Assembly: GCF_900473965.1 (NCBI RefSeq)
Contig: NZ_UCNJ01000010.1
Span: 41,006-105,005, forward strand
Reading direction: 5' to 3'
Origin: Synechococcus sp. UW179A
GTDB taxonomy: Bacteria > Cyanobacteriota > Cyanobacteriia > PCC-6307 > Cyanobiaceae
Length of the DNA stretch: 64,000 nt
The first letter of the stretch is position 1. Each line of letters opens with the position of its first letter. The position numbers and the translations under genes are program-made. The notes under the pieces are model-generated. The model saw only the letters and a program-made list of their open reading frames with translations, ran no database searches and was not told the DNA's origin. Shown piece by piece: positions 37,422-47,554 of the stretch.

Positions 37422-37727
37422 TCAGTGACGGATCTCGAACCAGTCGGCACCGGTGATCGGTATCTGGCAGGGCCTCACATGACGAACTCTCGCTTCGCTT
37501 GGACCCTGTTCACACCAAAGTCTCAGCTCGTTGAGGGGAAGCTGATCGCCTTCGGCTTGCACCTCCACTCTGCCGTCATCCAGATTTCGGACCCAACCGC
37601 TGAGACCTAGTTCCAGAGCACGTCTTCGACAGGCCTGCCGGAAGCCAACACCCTGAACGGTCCCCTCCACCAGAAAACGCCAGCGTTCCTGAAGGGTGAC
37701 AGAGCGCTGTCGGGAGTTGCGGGTCAC
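37422..37727 (-). CDS. acyP: Acylphosphatase
   Basis: It hydrolyses the carboxyl-phosphate bond of acylphosphates. I start it at GTG 37727, which overlaps the cobB stop (GTGA), giving 101 aa, near the usual family size. The open frame to 37874 reads through cobB in another frame and is unlikely. The signature EGTVQGVGFRQACRRRALELGLSGWVRN contains the conserved Arg, followed by GRVEVQAEGD. The short coupled arrangement with cobB may be chance or reflect shared expression. Confidence 0.9.
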   Translation of the reverse strand: MTRNSRQRSVTLQERWRFLVEGTVQGVGFRQACRRRALELGLSGWVRNLDDGRVEVQAEGDQLPLNELRLWCEQGPSEARVRHVRPCQIPITGADWFEIRH

Positions 37728-39118
37728 AAAGCGGCGACGTTCCGCTTCACCGCGAAGTCGAGCGCGGCGCGCCATCTGCAGGGGATCGTCGAGGATCCTG
37801 CCCAATGGAGGTGGACCCAGCTTGCGTGGAGATTGGGCAGGTTCCATCCCTCTGCTCTGCGCCTCACTTTCCAACCTTCAACCTGCCACAGCGCCCCCAG
37901 GCTGCCAACGCTTTCATCTGATTCACTGCACAGTTCCCAGCGGTGGAACTCATGGCCCCTGAGCCTTTCACCCTTGCGCAACAACAGACTGTCGGACCTT
38001 GCCTCCATCAGTCTGTAGCCCACCTGTAGCTGCCCTCGTCTGGCTTCAAACGGCAAGAGACCAGCCATCGTCTGCAGAGTTCCATCTGGTCCGGCCAGAC
38101 CTCGACCCAGCAGCAGCATCCCTCCGCATTCGGCGTAGATCGGCTTATCGCGAATCCATGCGTGCAGCGCTGAGAAGGTTGTCTTGCACTCGCTCAGCTG
38201 GTCTGCATGCAGCTCCGGGAATCCTCCTGGCAGGATCAGGCCTGTCGCCTCCGCTGGTGGAGCGGCATCGCTTAAGGGACTCCAGGGCAGCACCGGCATC
38301 CCTAGCAGCTCCAGGCACTCCTGCATCTCGGGGTAGCGGAAGTGGAAGGCCTCATCCTGTGCGACGGCCACCGGCAGAGATTGTTGTTGTGTGGTTTCCA
38401 GCGCTGGAGAGAAGACGCTTTGAACTGGGTCCGGTCCGGGCTTGGGTGCCTGCAGGAGCGTGCGGAACGATCCCATGTTGAGGTGCTGCTCCGCCAGAGA
38501 AGCCCAGCGCCCCAGTCGCTTTTGAAGGCAGCTGAGTTCATGGGCGGGAGCAAGACCCAGATGCCGGTTTGGCAGCTCCAGGCTCGGATCGTCCGGCAGG
38601 CAGCCCAGGCAGTGCACGCCGATCGCCGTGAGTACCTCCTCAAGCAGCTCCCGATGCCTGGGACTGCTCACACGATTCAGCACAACGCCAGCCAGGTTGA
38701 GGCGTGGGTCTAGATCTCTGAAGCCTTGAACCAGGGCTCCGAGAGAGCGGGCTTGACCTCCGGCATCCACCACCAGCACCACCGGAAGGCCCAGGGTCAC
38801 GGCCACATCGGCGGTGCTTCCCTCGGAGCTGGCTCCAATGCCATCGAACAGTCCCATCACGCCCTCAACCAGGGTCATGTCAGAACGCCCGCCGTAACCG
38901 TTGAAACTCAGCTGGACCCAGTCCTCGCCACAAAGGGGCAGATCAAGATTTCTGCAGGGCTGTGTCGCCGCCAGCGAAAGCAGCTGCGGGTCCAGATAGT
39001 CGGGTCCGACCTTGAAGGGCTGAATACTGTTGCCAAGTTGGCGGGCCCAGGCAATCAGGCAGAGGCTGAGCAGGGTTTTTCCGCTGCCGCTGGCCGGAGC
39101 AGCAATCACGCAGGCCAT
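37724..39118 (-). CDS. cobB: Cobyrinate a,c-diamide synthase
   Basis: CobB (CbiA type) uses glutamine and ATP to amidate the a and c side chains of cobyrinic acid in cobalamin synthesis. The 464-aa protein has an N-terminal P-loop APASGSGKT (7-15) and dethiobiotin-synthetase-like domain. A C-terminal glutamine amidotransferase domain follows, with PGGFPELHADQL and the nucleophile Cys in YAECGGMLLLG. Its last four bases overlap the acylphosphatase start. It implies that this organism makes a cobamide (pseudocobalamin in marine Synechococcus). Confidence 0.95.
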   Translation of the reverse strand: MACVIAAPASGSGKTLLSLCLIAWARQLGNSIQPFKVGPDYLDPQLLSLAATQPCRNLDLPLCGEDWVQLSFNGYGGRSDMTLVEGVMGLFDGIGASSEGSTADVAVTLGLPVVLVVDAGGQARSLGALVQGFRDLDPRLNLAGVVLNRVSSPRHRELLEEVLTAIGVHCLGCLPDDPSLELPNRHLGLAPAHELSCLQKRLGRWASLAEQHLNMGSFRTLLQAPKPGPDPVQSVFSPALETTQQQSLPVAVAQDEAFHFRYPEMQECLELLGMPVLPWSPLSDAAPPAEATGLILPGGFPELHADQLSECKTTFSALHAWIRDKPIYAECGGMLLLGRGLAGPDGTLQTMAGLLPFEARRGQLQVGYRLMEARSDSLLLRKGERLRGHEFHRWELCSESDESVGSLGALWQVEGWKVRRRAEGWNLPNLHASWVHLHWAGSSTIPCRWRAALDFAVKRNVAAL

Positions 39119-39156
39119 GGTGTGAGCGGAGATGTTTGAGCGGGGCGACAGTAGAG

Positions 39157-39173
39157 ACCCCGCTCAGCGGGGA
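39157..39173. other. Hairpin between opcA and cobB
   Basis: CCCCGC (39158-39163) pairs with GCGGGG (39167-39172) across a three-base loop, immediately after opcA. There is no T-run, so it is not a standard terminator. It may reduce read-through into cobB or be mRNA structure. Confidence 0.35.
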
Positions 39174-39174
39174 T

Positions 39175-40458
39175 TCAGCTGATCAGCTTGGCAGCCAGAG
39201 GGGCCGCTGAAGCGAGCAAAGGGTTGGTGGAGTCATGGCCGCCTTCTAGCTGGCGAGAAACATCCGCCTCCACTGGGGAATGTTGCACCGGAACGACTTC
39301 TTCAATCAACTCCATGCTGGCCATGCCTCCAGCTTCTAGCCGCATGCAGCCGCCGGACTCAGCGCAGAGAATCACACAGATCGCAGGCTGGTTGTCCGGC
39401 TTGCAGATCAGGCGCAGCCCCACAATCTGACCGGGATGAATGCTCGGTTGCCCCATGGGAACCGGCGACACGCGCATCTGAACATCAGTTCCATCAGTGC
39501 GCTTGAAGTTGGCGCTGATGCTCTGGTCAGAGTTGCGCTCGGTGTGCTGCAGCTGCCAACTCAGACGGTCGGCGATCCAGGATGCAAGAAGCAGTCCCTG
39601 GACTGGATGGTCGCCTTCGACATCAATATCGAGCTGAACCACGTGACCAAGGGCATCGCGGCGATGCGGTGGATCGAAGACCATGGCCAGGGTTTGATGC
39701 CAACTGCCAAGGCGCAGCCAATTGAGATCGTTAACCGCCTGCCCTGCTTCGATCCTGGAGGCCAGCAGGTTGAGGCAAAAACCAGGCTCTCCCAGGGCGG
39801 AGTCGATAATCAGCCGTCGCGGTGAGCTGGCAAGTTGCTGCAGCAGCTCAGGGGCTTCATCGAGGGCTCCGTTCCACCACACCCAGGAGGGGAGTTCTTC
39901 CGGCAACAGAGGATCAAGGATTGTGAGGCCCTGCTGCAGCGCAGGTTTGCCTCCACGCAACACCACCACATCCCCGCAGGCGACCGTTCCACCACCTTCT
40001 TCTGGAAGCGGGCAGTAGGCCGCCACCAGGGTTTCAAGGGGCTGTTCTGGATCGAGGCTTGGAGCCAGCGTGATCAGTCGCCGAGGGCGCAAGTTGCTGA
40101 GAGCTGCATCCACATGCTGACCTCGAAGATCCTCGCTGGTATGACCTCCATCCATTTGGCTGAGACAAGTCGCCACGGCTTCTGTGAGCGGTGGCGTGCT
40201 GATGGGCAGATCGCCATCCACGACTGCCTGACGTCCTGCGGCAATCAGCTGCGATCTCTGCACTCCGGTGATCGGTCCATCCAGGCGACCGGTGCGCACC
40301 AGCTGCTGTTCAACCCAGGCCGGTTGCCAAACGAGTAGGCAGAAGGTGTGGGCCCCGACGTTGTTGGGCTGGTCCCGCGACCAGAGTTGCTCTAGGTAGC
40401 CAGGTACTTCAGAGGGCGGCAGTTCGAGAGGGGTTTGAAGCGTGAGCTGGGGGGACAT
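39175..40458 (-). CDS. opcA: Glucose-6-phosphate dehydrogenase assembly protein OpcA
   Basis: OpcA is an allosteric effector needed for active Zwf in cyanobacteria and links the oxidative pentose phosphate pathway to redox (thioredoxin) control. The 427-aa protein has the expected size and the family pattern, including VGAHTFCLLVWQPAWVEQQL near the N-terminus and VACGDVVVLRGGKPAL in the middle. It is 45 bases downstream of zwf on the same strand, so the two are probably co-transcribed, as in other cyanobacteria. Confidence 0.93.
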   Translation of the reverse strand: MSPQLTLQTPLELPPSEVPGYLEQLWSRDQPNNVGAHTFCLLVWQPAWVEQQLVRTGRLDGPITGVQRSQLIAAGRQAVVDGDLPISTPPLTEAVATCLSQMDGGHTSEDLRGQHVDAALSNLRPRRLITLAPSLDPEQPLETLVAAYCPLPEEGGGTVACGDVVVLRGGKPALQQGLTILDPLLPEELPSWVWWNGALDEAPELLQQLASSPRRLIIDSALGEPGFCLNLLASRIEAGQAVNDLNWLRLGSWHQTLAMVFDPPHRRDALGHVVQLDIDVEGDHPVQGLLLASWIADRLSWQLQHTERNSDQSISANFKRTDGTDVQMRVSPVPMGQPSIHPGQIVGLRLICKPDNQPAICVILCAESGGCMRLEAGGMASMELIEEVVPVQHSPVEADVSRQLEGGHDSTNPLLASAAPLAAKLIS

Positions 40459-40503
40459 GGTGCAGCCAGTTAATGAGAACAGGTTGTGGTCAGTCGGATC
40501 TGG

Positions 40504-42027
40504 TCAGGGACGACGCCAGAGCAAGCCATCACGGGCAAGAAGAGCATCAGATGCAGCGGGCCCCCAAGTTCTTGACTCATAGGGGTGGATCGGTAGCTGC
40601 CAGGGGCTGTCTTCAATCAGCTCCAGAAGAGGGGTATAGAGACGCCAGGCTGCCTCCACCTCATCACTGCGAGTGAACAGCGTGGGATCGCCGAGCATGG
40701 CGTCGGCCAGCAGGCGGACATAGCCTTCATCGGATGGTTCTCCGAACGATTCGTCGTAGGAAAATTCCATCTCGACAGGTCGGCTACGCATTCCGGAACC
40801 CGGAGACTTCACTTCAAAACGGAATTCAGCACCTTCATCGGGCTGAATTCTCAACACCAGTTGATTGGCGGTTGGACCTCCTCCGGCGGCATCAAAAAGA
40901 TGTACCGGTGCTTCCCTGAAGGTGAGCACCACTTCGCTGAGGCGCTTGGGCAGTCGTTTGCCTGTGCGCACATAAAAGGGCACGCCCTGCCACCGCCAGT
41001 TGTCGATGAAAAGTTTCATCGCCACATAGGTTTCTGTCGTGCTGTTGGCATCCACACCATGCTCCTGGCGGTAGCCGGGCAAGGGTGAGTCCTGGGTCCC
41101 ACCCGGGCCATACTGACCACGGATGCAGCAGTTCCAGGGTTCGTTTTCATCTGCCAGCCGTGCTGCCTGAAGAACCTTCGCCTTTTCACTGCGGATCGCT
41201 TCAGGATCAAAGCGCCCAGGCGTTTCCATGGCTGTGATCGCCAGCATCTGGGTCAGGTGGTTCTGCACCATGTCCCTGAGGGCTCCTGATGTTTCGTAGT
41301 AGCCGGCCCGTTCCTCAACTCCGACCGTTTCAGCAGCTGTGATCTGAACACTTGAGATGTAGTTCCGATTCCAGATCGGTTCGAAGATGGTGTTGGCAAA
41401 TCTCAGAACCATGATGTTCTGGACTGTTTCCTTGCCCAGATAGTGGTCAATGCGGAAGATCTGATTTTCTTGTCCACAGCTCTGTACGACTCGATTCAGG
41501 TTCTGAGCACTGCCGTAATCCCTGCCGAAGGGCTTTTCAATCACAACACGACTACGTTGCGGATCCTTCAGCAAGCCTGCGTCGGCCAGAGCACGGCAAC
41601 CGCTGCCATAAAACTTCGGAGAAACTGATAAGTAGAAGGTGCGATTGCTGCGGGTGGCTCGCAATCTGTCGATCTCGTCGAGTCGGTGACCGAGCTTCAC
41701 CAGATCTTCAGGTTTCTGAAGATCCACCGGTTCGTAGAACATTCCTGCTGAGAACTGTTCCCAGGCCGCACGGTTTTCATTGACCGTGGTTTCCATGGCT
41801 TCTGCCATCTTTTGGCGGAATTCCTCATCACTCCATGGGCGTCGGGCACATCCCAGCAATGCGAATTCACTTGGCAGGCGGCGCTGTTTAAACAGCTCGA
41901 ACAACGCTGGCACCAACTTGCGATGCGTGAGGTCACCACTTGCGCCGAAGATCACCAAGCATTGGGGGGCGATCACTCGCTCCTGACGCAGGCCGACCCT
42001 CAGCGGGTTTGTCATCGTTGCGCTCAT
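40504..42027 (-). CDS. zwf: Glucose-6-phosphate 1-dehydrogenase
   Basis: Zwf oxidises glucose-6-phosphate to 6-phosphogluconolactone and makes NADPH, the entry to the oxidative pentose phosphate pathway that dominates cyanobacterial metabolism in the dark. The 507-aa protein has the coenzyme loop FGASGDLTHRKL (27-38), EKPFGRD (164-170), and the catalytic RIDHYLGKE (192-200). ATGs at 42027 and 42015 are both possible starts. petH, about 150 bases upstream on the same strand, ends in a strong terminator, so zwf has its own promoter. Confidence 0.97.
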   Translation of the reverse strand: MSATMTNPLRVGLRQERVIAPQCLVIFGASGDLTHRKLVPALFELFKQRRLPSEFALLGCARRPWSDEEFRQKMAEAMETTVNENRAAWEQFSAGMFYEPVDLQKPEDLVKLGHRLDEIDRLRATRSNRTFYLSVSPKFYGSGCRALADAGLLKDPQRSRVVIEKPFGRDYGSAQNLNRVVQSCGQENQIFRIDHYLGKETVQNIMVLRFANTIFEPIWNRNYISSVQITAAETVGVEERAGYYETSGALRDMVQNHLTQMLAITAMETPGRFDPEAIRSEKAKVLQAARLADENEPWNCCIRGQYGPGGTQDSPLPGYRQEHGVDANSTTETYVAMKLFIDNWRWQGVPFYVRTGKRLPKRLSEVVLTFREAPVHLFDAAGGGPTANQLVLRIQPDEGAEFRFEVKSPGSGMRSRPVEMEFSYDESFGEPSDEGYVRLLADAMLGDPTLFTRSDEVEAAWRLYTPLLELIEDSPWQLPIHPYESRTWGPAASDALLARDGLLWRRP

Positions 42028-42128
42028 GACACCGAAAGCTCTGACGAAGGTTTAACCAGGAATCCCCGCGCTGACAGTGCTCCAGAACATCCCGCCATGT
42101 TTTGTCGTCGTCTCGGGACAACCCAAAC

Positions 42129-42158
42129 AAAAAAAAGCCCACCGTTCGGTGGGCTTTT
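42129..42158 (-). terminator. Intrinsic terminator after petH
   Basis: GCCCACCG (42137-42144) pairs with CGGTGGGC (42147-42154) across a two-base spacer, or fewer pairs with a larger loop. On the minus strand a run of eight T follows the stem. It lies 23 bases beyond the petH stop and points in the same direction. The plus-strand side also has four T, so it could act weakly in both directions. Confidence 0.9.
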
Positions 42159-42180
42159 GTCCTGATCTGACTCTGAAAAC

Positions 42181-43533
<1,353 letters not shown>

Positions 43534-43632
43534 TCATCAAGAGCAAGCCCAAGTCGTCCTTACCCTCACATCAGATTGCGGTCTGGCCTTCAGCCTGACT
43601 TTCATTAGGATTTCGTTGTTACCTTTTTCAGG

Positions 43633-44178
43633 TTGAACTTCGCCGACTCCTTGCCGACTCTTCAGCGAGCAACCAGAGGCCGTCAGCAGACGATTGAGCA
43701 GACCATCGAGCGTCTGCCTCAGGGCGTTCGTCGCTTGGCTGTTCAGCTGCGAACCGATCAGACAGTGGACCACCTTTGGCAGGTGCTCACTGACTACGAA
43801 GGACTTAGCAAATTCATCCCCAATCTCAGCAGCAGCAAGCTGATTGAGCGTGCTGGAAATCGAGTGACTCTCGCTCAGGTCGGCAGTCAGCAACTGGTTT
43901 TAGGCCTCAAATTCTCGGCTGAAGTGAAGCTTGAACTCATGGAGCATCGTCCAGAAGGATTGCTCCAGTTCAGAATGTTGAAAGGTGATTTTCGTCGTTT
44001 CGAAGGCGCTTGGCGTTTGCAGGCTGTTCCTGATCAAACTCTTGTGCTGTACGAGCTCACAGTTCAGGGATGTCTGGGAATGCCAATTGCACTGATCGAA
44101 CAACGTCTGCGGCAAGACCTCAATGACAACCTTCTCGCGGTTGAGCAAGAAACTATCCGACGTTTCACTGAGGCCTAA
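43633..44178 (+). CDS. SRPBCC (START/Coq10-like) family protein
   Basis: The 181-aa protein starts at TTG 43633. Residues from about 35 form a Bet v 1-like lipid/ligand-binding fold: TVDHLWQVLTDYEGLSKFIPNLSSS, then RVTLAQVGSQQLVLGLKFSAEV and FEGAWRLQAV. This is the COQ10/polyketide-cyclase pattern. Members bind hydrophobic ligands such as quinones, but the ligand here is unknown. It is divergent from petH with a gap of about 140 bases. Confidence 0.82.
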   Translation: MNFADSLPTLQRATRGRQQTIEQTIERLPQGVRRLAVQLRTDQTVDHLWQVLTDYEGLSKFIPNLSSSKLIERAGNRVTLAQVGSQQLVLGLKFSAEVKLELMEHRPEGLLQFRMLKGDFRRFEGAWRLQAVPDQTLVLYELTVQGCLGMPIALIEQRLRQDLNDNLLAVEQETIRRFTEA

Positions 44179-44295
44179 AAGGTTCTCTCTGTTTGAGCTT
44201 TTTTAGGTCCTTAAATGAGGCCCTGAAATGATGATCAATTGTCATAAAAAACATCCACAGAATGGATGTGTTGCAAAGCAAAGCAAATCAATCAA

Positions 44296-44368
44296 TACCC
44301 CCAAGGGGATTCGAACCCCTGTCGCCTCCGTGAAAGGGAGGTGTCCTAGGCCTCTAGACGATGGGGGC
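44296..44368 (-). tRNA. tRNA-Glu (TTC)
   Basis: The minus strand folds into a cloverleaf. The acceptor is GCCCCCA with TGGGGGT, the anticodon loop reads CTTTCAC with TTC in the middle, and the T arm is AGGGG-TTCGAAT-CCCCT. The discriminator is A, and the CCA end is not encoded. In cyanobacteria this tRNA also feeds glutamate into tetrapyrrole synthesis through glutamyl-tRNA reductase. Confidence 0.97.
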
Positions 44369-44409
44369 GAGGCCGTGCTCTCAGGTGTTCTCCCGGGCAC
44401 CAAATGAAA

Positions 44410-45576
44410 TTACGGTTCCGACTGACCCTCCGTCAAGGCAGTGATCAAGTTCTCCTGTCCTTGTCCTTGCCAGACAGGCACATTGAAGGTGAAGCAGGCT
44501 CCTTTTCCTGGTTCTGAGACAACCCAGATGCGTCCACCATGAACCTCAACGATTCGTCGGCAAACGGAGAGCCCTACTCCAAAGCCAGATGTTCCTCCTG
44601 AGGTTTGGGGAAGTCGCACACGGTCTAGAAAAATGCGTTGTTGTTCTGCTTCTGGGATGCCAGGACCGCTGTCGCTGACACTCACCTGCACCCATTGACT
44701 GGTGCGATGCACCATGGCCAGTGCAATCGTGCCGCCGTCCTGGGTGTATTTGAGCGCGTTCTCCAAAAGATTGAGCAGCACCTGACGCATGCGCCGCTGA
44801 TCTGCGAAGACGAGCGGCAGATCTGCCGGAATGTCGGTGTTGATGGTTACGTCCCTGCCGAGCCAGAGCTTTTCCAGTTCAAGGATGGCTTCTGCGGCAA
44901 TGCTGGCCAAATCCAGTCGCTGGGGGTTGAAAAGAGCTTCCCAGCGTGTGCTTCCCACTTCCAGCAGATCTTTGGAGAGTAGGGCGATCTCGTCGAGGCG
45001 TCGCTTCAGGACGTCGCGGAATCGATTGAAATCAATCTGACCCAGTTGCTGGCTCTGCAGTGCCAGCGTCGCTGCTGTTAGGGGCGTGCGAAGTTCGTGG
45101 GCCACCATTCTCAGAAGGCGTTCTTGAGATTGCAGGCGATCAATCAGCGTTTCATTCTCCTGCCGCAGAACCAATAACTGATCCTCCAGTTGCAGCTCAC
45201 GCTGGGTACGACTCCCGTCGAGTTCTGTGGGCTTCAGGCTCAGGCCCAGTCCGCTCACGACCTCATCCTGCTGCCATCGAGGTACCCAGCCGCGAAGTTG
45301 CTGGAAAATGCTGCTTCCTGCAAAGACCTGCTTTGGCATGGGTTGCAGCTTCACCAGGGCAGGTGTGACAACCAACCGGTGAAGTTCCAGCAGTTCCGGG
45401 TGCTCGACAGGATCAGCTAACTGGAGTGTCACGTCAAATCCGCAGTCCTCCTGTTCCAGAAACTGGATCAGCGAACGCAGATCCCCGCTGGAGAGATGGT
45501 GACGACCTGCGACCAGGAGCAGAGTCAGCTGCTGACGTGGTGTGGGATCGATCCCGCCCACCAGGTGTTGCTCCAA
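44410..45576 (-). CDS. sasA: Clock-output histidine kinase SasA
   Basis: SasA senses the KaiC state and phosphorylates RpaA, relaying circadian time to transcription. The 388-aa protein has a KaiB-like thioredoxin-fold domain (about 15-100), a short coiled coil, a HisKA domain with His160 in [12 protein letters not shown], and a HATPase with [20 protein letters not shown] and GFGVGLSVC. Size and layout match SasA in other cyanobacteria. The kaiABC genes and rpaA are not in the window. It is divergent from the 191-aa gene at 45665. Confidence 0.95.
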   Translation of the reverse strand: MEQHLVGGIDPTPRQQLTLLLVAGRHHLSSGDLRSLIQFLEQEDCGFDVTLQLADPVEHPELLELHRLVVTPALVKLQPMPKQVFAGSSIFQQLRGWVPRWQQDEVVSGLGLSLKPTELDGSRTQRELQLEDQLLVLRQENETLIDRLQSQERLLRMVAHELRTPLTAATLALQSQQLGQIDFNRFRDVLKRRLDEIALLSKDLLEVGSTRWEALFNPQRLDLASIAAEAILELEKLWLGRDVTINTDIPADLPLVFADQRRMRQVLLNLLENALKYTQDGGTIALAMVHRTSQWVQVSVSDSGPGIPEAEQQRIFLDRVRLPQTSGGTSGFGVGLSVCRRIVEVHGGRIWVVSEPGKGACFTFNVPVWQGQGQENLITALTEGQSEP

Positions 45577-45664
45577 AAGATGAGCCTTACCTTATGGGTT
45601 TTTGCAAAGGTCAGCAGAACCGCTAAGACGATTTTGAACAGACTGTTGTCAGTCAGGACTTCGC

Positions 45665-46240
45665 ATGGCCCTTCTTCCTGTTGAAAGCCGTGGTGCTCCA
45701 CCCCCGGATGGTGAGTCTCCTGCTTCGCAGCGGGTTTATCTCGACAGCAATCTCAGGCGTTGGTTTGCGCGAAACCTTGGCCTTTGGCGCTCACGACGTC
45801 AATACGTTTTTAAAAATGAGGAGGTGTTGTTCCTGGACATGATGATCCGGGTTGAGATCTTTGCGGAATCACGGGTAGGCAAGCCTCACTACCGCATGAG
45901 CTGGTGGCCTGAGCACGAAACAGATTTCTTTGATCGCAAACCCCGTTATCAGCGTGAAGGGGTGATGGAAGCAACCCTGATGGGACACCAGTTGCTGCGC
46001 AGTCGTGCCTACCTCGAAGAAGTCGAGTCGCGAACGAGGATTCGTCAGGTGGATGAACACGAGGTGGTGTTCGAATCGCATTACCTCGATTGGGATGTCC
46101 AGGAATATACACGGCTGATTGATCAAGATCGTTTCCGATCGCGCGCCATCTACAGCTGGCAAAAAGGTGATTTGGAAATCGTGGAACATCACCACGAAAC
46201 CCGCCTTGAAGATGCTTCGGCTCCGATTGACTCGGATTGA
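45665..46240 (+). CDS. CpcS-like lipocalin-fold candidate protein, 191 aa
   Basis: The 191-aa protein has a polar N-terminus to about residue 25, then a strand-rich domain. RRWFARNLGLWRSRRQYVF recalls the WxSxR opening of CpcS/CpeS chromophore lyases, and late strands (SRAIYSWQKGDLEIVEHHHET) recall the closing strands of that lipocalin fold. The similarity is weak and by eye. A phycobiliprotein chromophore-handling role is therefore a hypothesis only. It may equally be a conserved protein of unknown function. It is divergent from sasA. Confidence 0.7.
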   Translation: MALLPVESRGAPPPDGESPASQRVYLDSNLRRWFARNLGLWRSRRQYVFKNEEVLFLDMMIRVEIFAESRVGKPHYRMSWWPEHETDFFDRKPRYQREGVMEATLMGHQLLRSRAYLEEVESRTRIRQVDEHEVVFESHYLDWDVQEYTRLIDQDRFRSRAIYSWQKGDLEIVEHHHETRLEDASAPIDSD

Positions 46241-46685
46241 GTTGTTCTGTATTCGGCTTCCTAGCGCAGTCCTAGCCAGACCTGTTGGCTGTGACATTCG
46301 TGGTTCTCTGATGACAGATGTCCTCTAACGAATGTCCTCTTGATCTTTGAAGGGCTTGGTTTTTGGGGATCTCGCTGGGGTCTTGAACATGGCTCGACGA
46401 AGCCTCACAGACTTGTTGCAGAGGCTTGTCATCTGATCCAAACCAGCCCGGTGGAGTCAATCAGTCACGTGTTACCTGTTCAGCGAGACGTTGGCTTCTG
46501 ATTAGCTAGGCATCAAAGCTTGATGGGCTTTCAGTGGCTTGATGTGGGTCGCAAGTGACCAATACATCAACCAGGTTTGTTCTGTTCTCGACCTGGGAAC
46601 ACTGAATGGCCCAGGTTTTGAGCAGTTCAGCTGTTGGTCTGGGATTGATCTTGTCGCAACAAGTAGCTAGCCATTTTTAGCTGGT
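46241..46685. other. 445-bp intergenic stretch
   Basis: No gene is supported. It has short open frames of incoherent composition on both strands and no recognised RNA. The promoter of the secreted-protein gene at 46686 must lie here. Confidence 0.4.
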
Positions 46686-47156
46686 ATGAGGCAGCATGGT
46701 GCCGCTCCCCTAAGTCTTTCAGTGCGTATCCCCCGTCCCAGTCTTCCGAAGGCGTTCAGAACTGTTTTGCTTCTCGCAGCGCTTCCTCTCAATACTTCCA
46801 TTGCGTTCGCTCAAGGGGCAGGTGGAGCGACATCCCCGGCGACAGCGATCGAAATCGAGCGAATGGTTTCAATCGCTTCGATCAACATGTGCATTTTGTC
46901 GAAAAGCAAGGTTCCATTCTTGACTGCAATGCAGGCAAACATGGTTCCAATGGTGAGCTACATCAAGGAAGTTAACGGTTCCAAGATTTCAGGCGTCAAA
47001 AACGGACAGGCTTTGACGCCTGAGGAGGTTGCGAATGGCCTGGCGATGCAATTGTTGCCTGTTGTAGGAGTCCGTTGTGGCAAAGATTTGCCACAGGATT
47101 ACAAGAAAGAGGTTACAAAAGCAGAGAAGCTGCTGAAGTCTCAGTCTGGAAGCTGA
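46686..47156 (+). CDS. Exported protein with a Cys pair, unknown function
   Basis: The 156-aa protein has a signal peptide (about 17-40, FRTVLLLAALPLNTSIAFAQ). The mature domain is small, with two cysteines (in NMCILSK and GVRCGKD), and helix-rich (VPFLTAMQANMVPMVSYIKE). It also has a Lys-rich C-terminal helix (KKEVTKAEKLLKSQ). No enzyme motif is visible. It stands alone between two larger gaps, so it is probably its own transcription unit. Confidence 0.7.
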   Translation: MRQHGAAPLSLSVRIPRPSLPKAFRTVLLLAALPLNTSIAFAQGAGGATSPATAIEIERMVSIASINMCILSKSKVPFLTAMQANMVPMVSYIKEVNGSKISGVKNGQALTPEEVANGLAMQLLPVVGVRCGKDLPQDYKKEVTKAEKLLKSQSGS

Positions 47157-47253
47157 CCATTGGTTCACCTGATCTGTTCCGATTTTTTGGGGTTGGGATT
47201 AGGTCCTTTGATTGGGTTGGTTGGGAGACATCAATCGACAAGTCAATCCCTTC

Positions 47254-47433
47254 TTATTCATTTGGAAGTTGAGATTGGCTTGCAGAAAATTGCTTCGCGT
47301 GATGATTTCTGGAGGGGTCGTTGCGCCCCAGCATGTTGAATGCATCGCAGATCTGAGCTGGATACATTCGAGCGCACCCGCCATATCCATTGGTCATCAT
47401 CTCAGGCCTACTTGATTTCAGACCCCGATCCAT
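47254..47433 (-). CDS. Candidate small gene antisense to the pepN upstream region, 59 aa
   Basis: An ATG read leftward from 47433 gives 59 residues beginning MDRGLKSSRPEMMTNGYGG. AGGAG lies eight bases upstream, an ideal ribosome-binding spacing. The frame is open farther upstream (to 47613) across the pepN start, but the Shine-Dalgarno sequence favours the short form. There is no recognisable domain. Two cysteines are present (GCARMY, AQICDA). It may be a small conserved protein or chance. Confidence 0.42.
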   Translation of the reverse strand: MDRGLKSSRPEMMTNGYGGCARMYPAQICDAFNMLGRNDPSRNHHAKQFSASQSQLPNE

Positions 47434-47554
47434 CAGCTCAGCTCCTGTCGTTGCCAATTCGGCGCTAAAACTCAGATGTCCACTGACTGGTGAGGTTTTC
47501 CCTCCCGCCATCTGTTGATCGGGCGAGCCAGGATCAAAGGAGAGTGAGCTGTCC

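Noticed and set aside
37728..37874. N-terminal extension of acylphosphatase
   Set aside because: It overlaps cobB in another frame and would make the protein about 50 residues longer than the family; GTG at 37727 explains the data.
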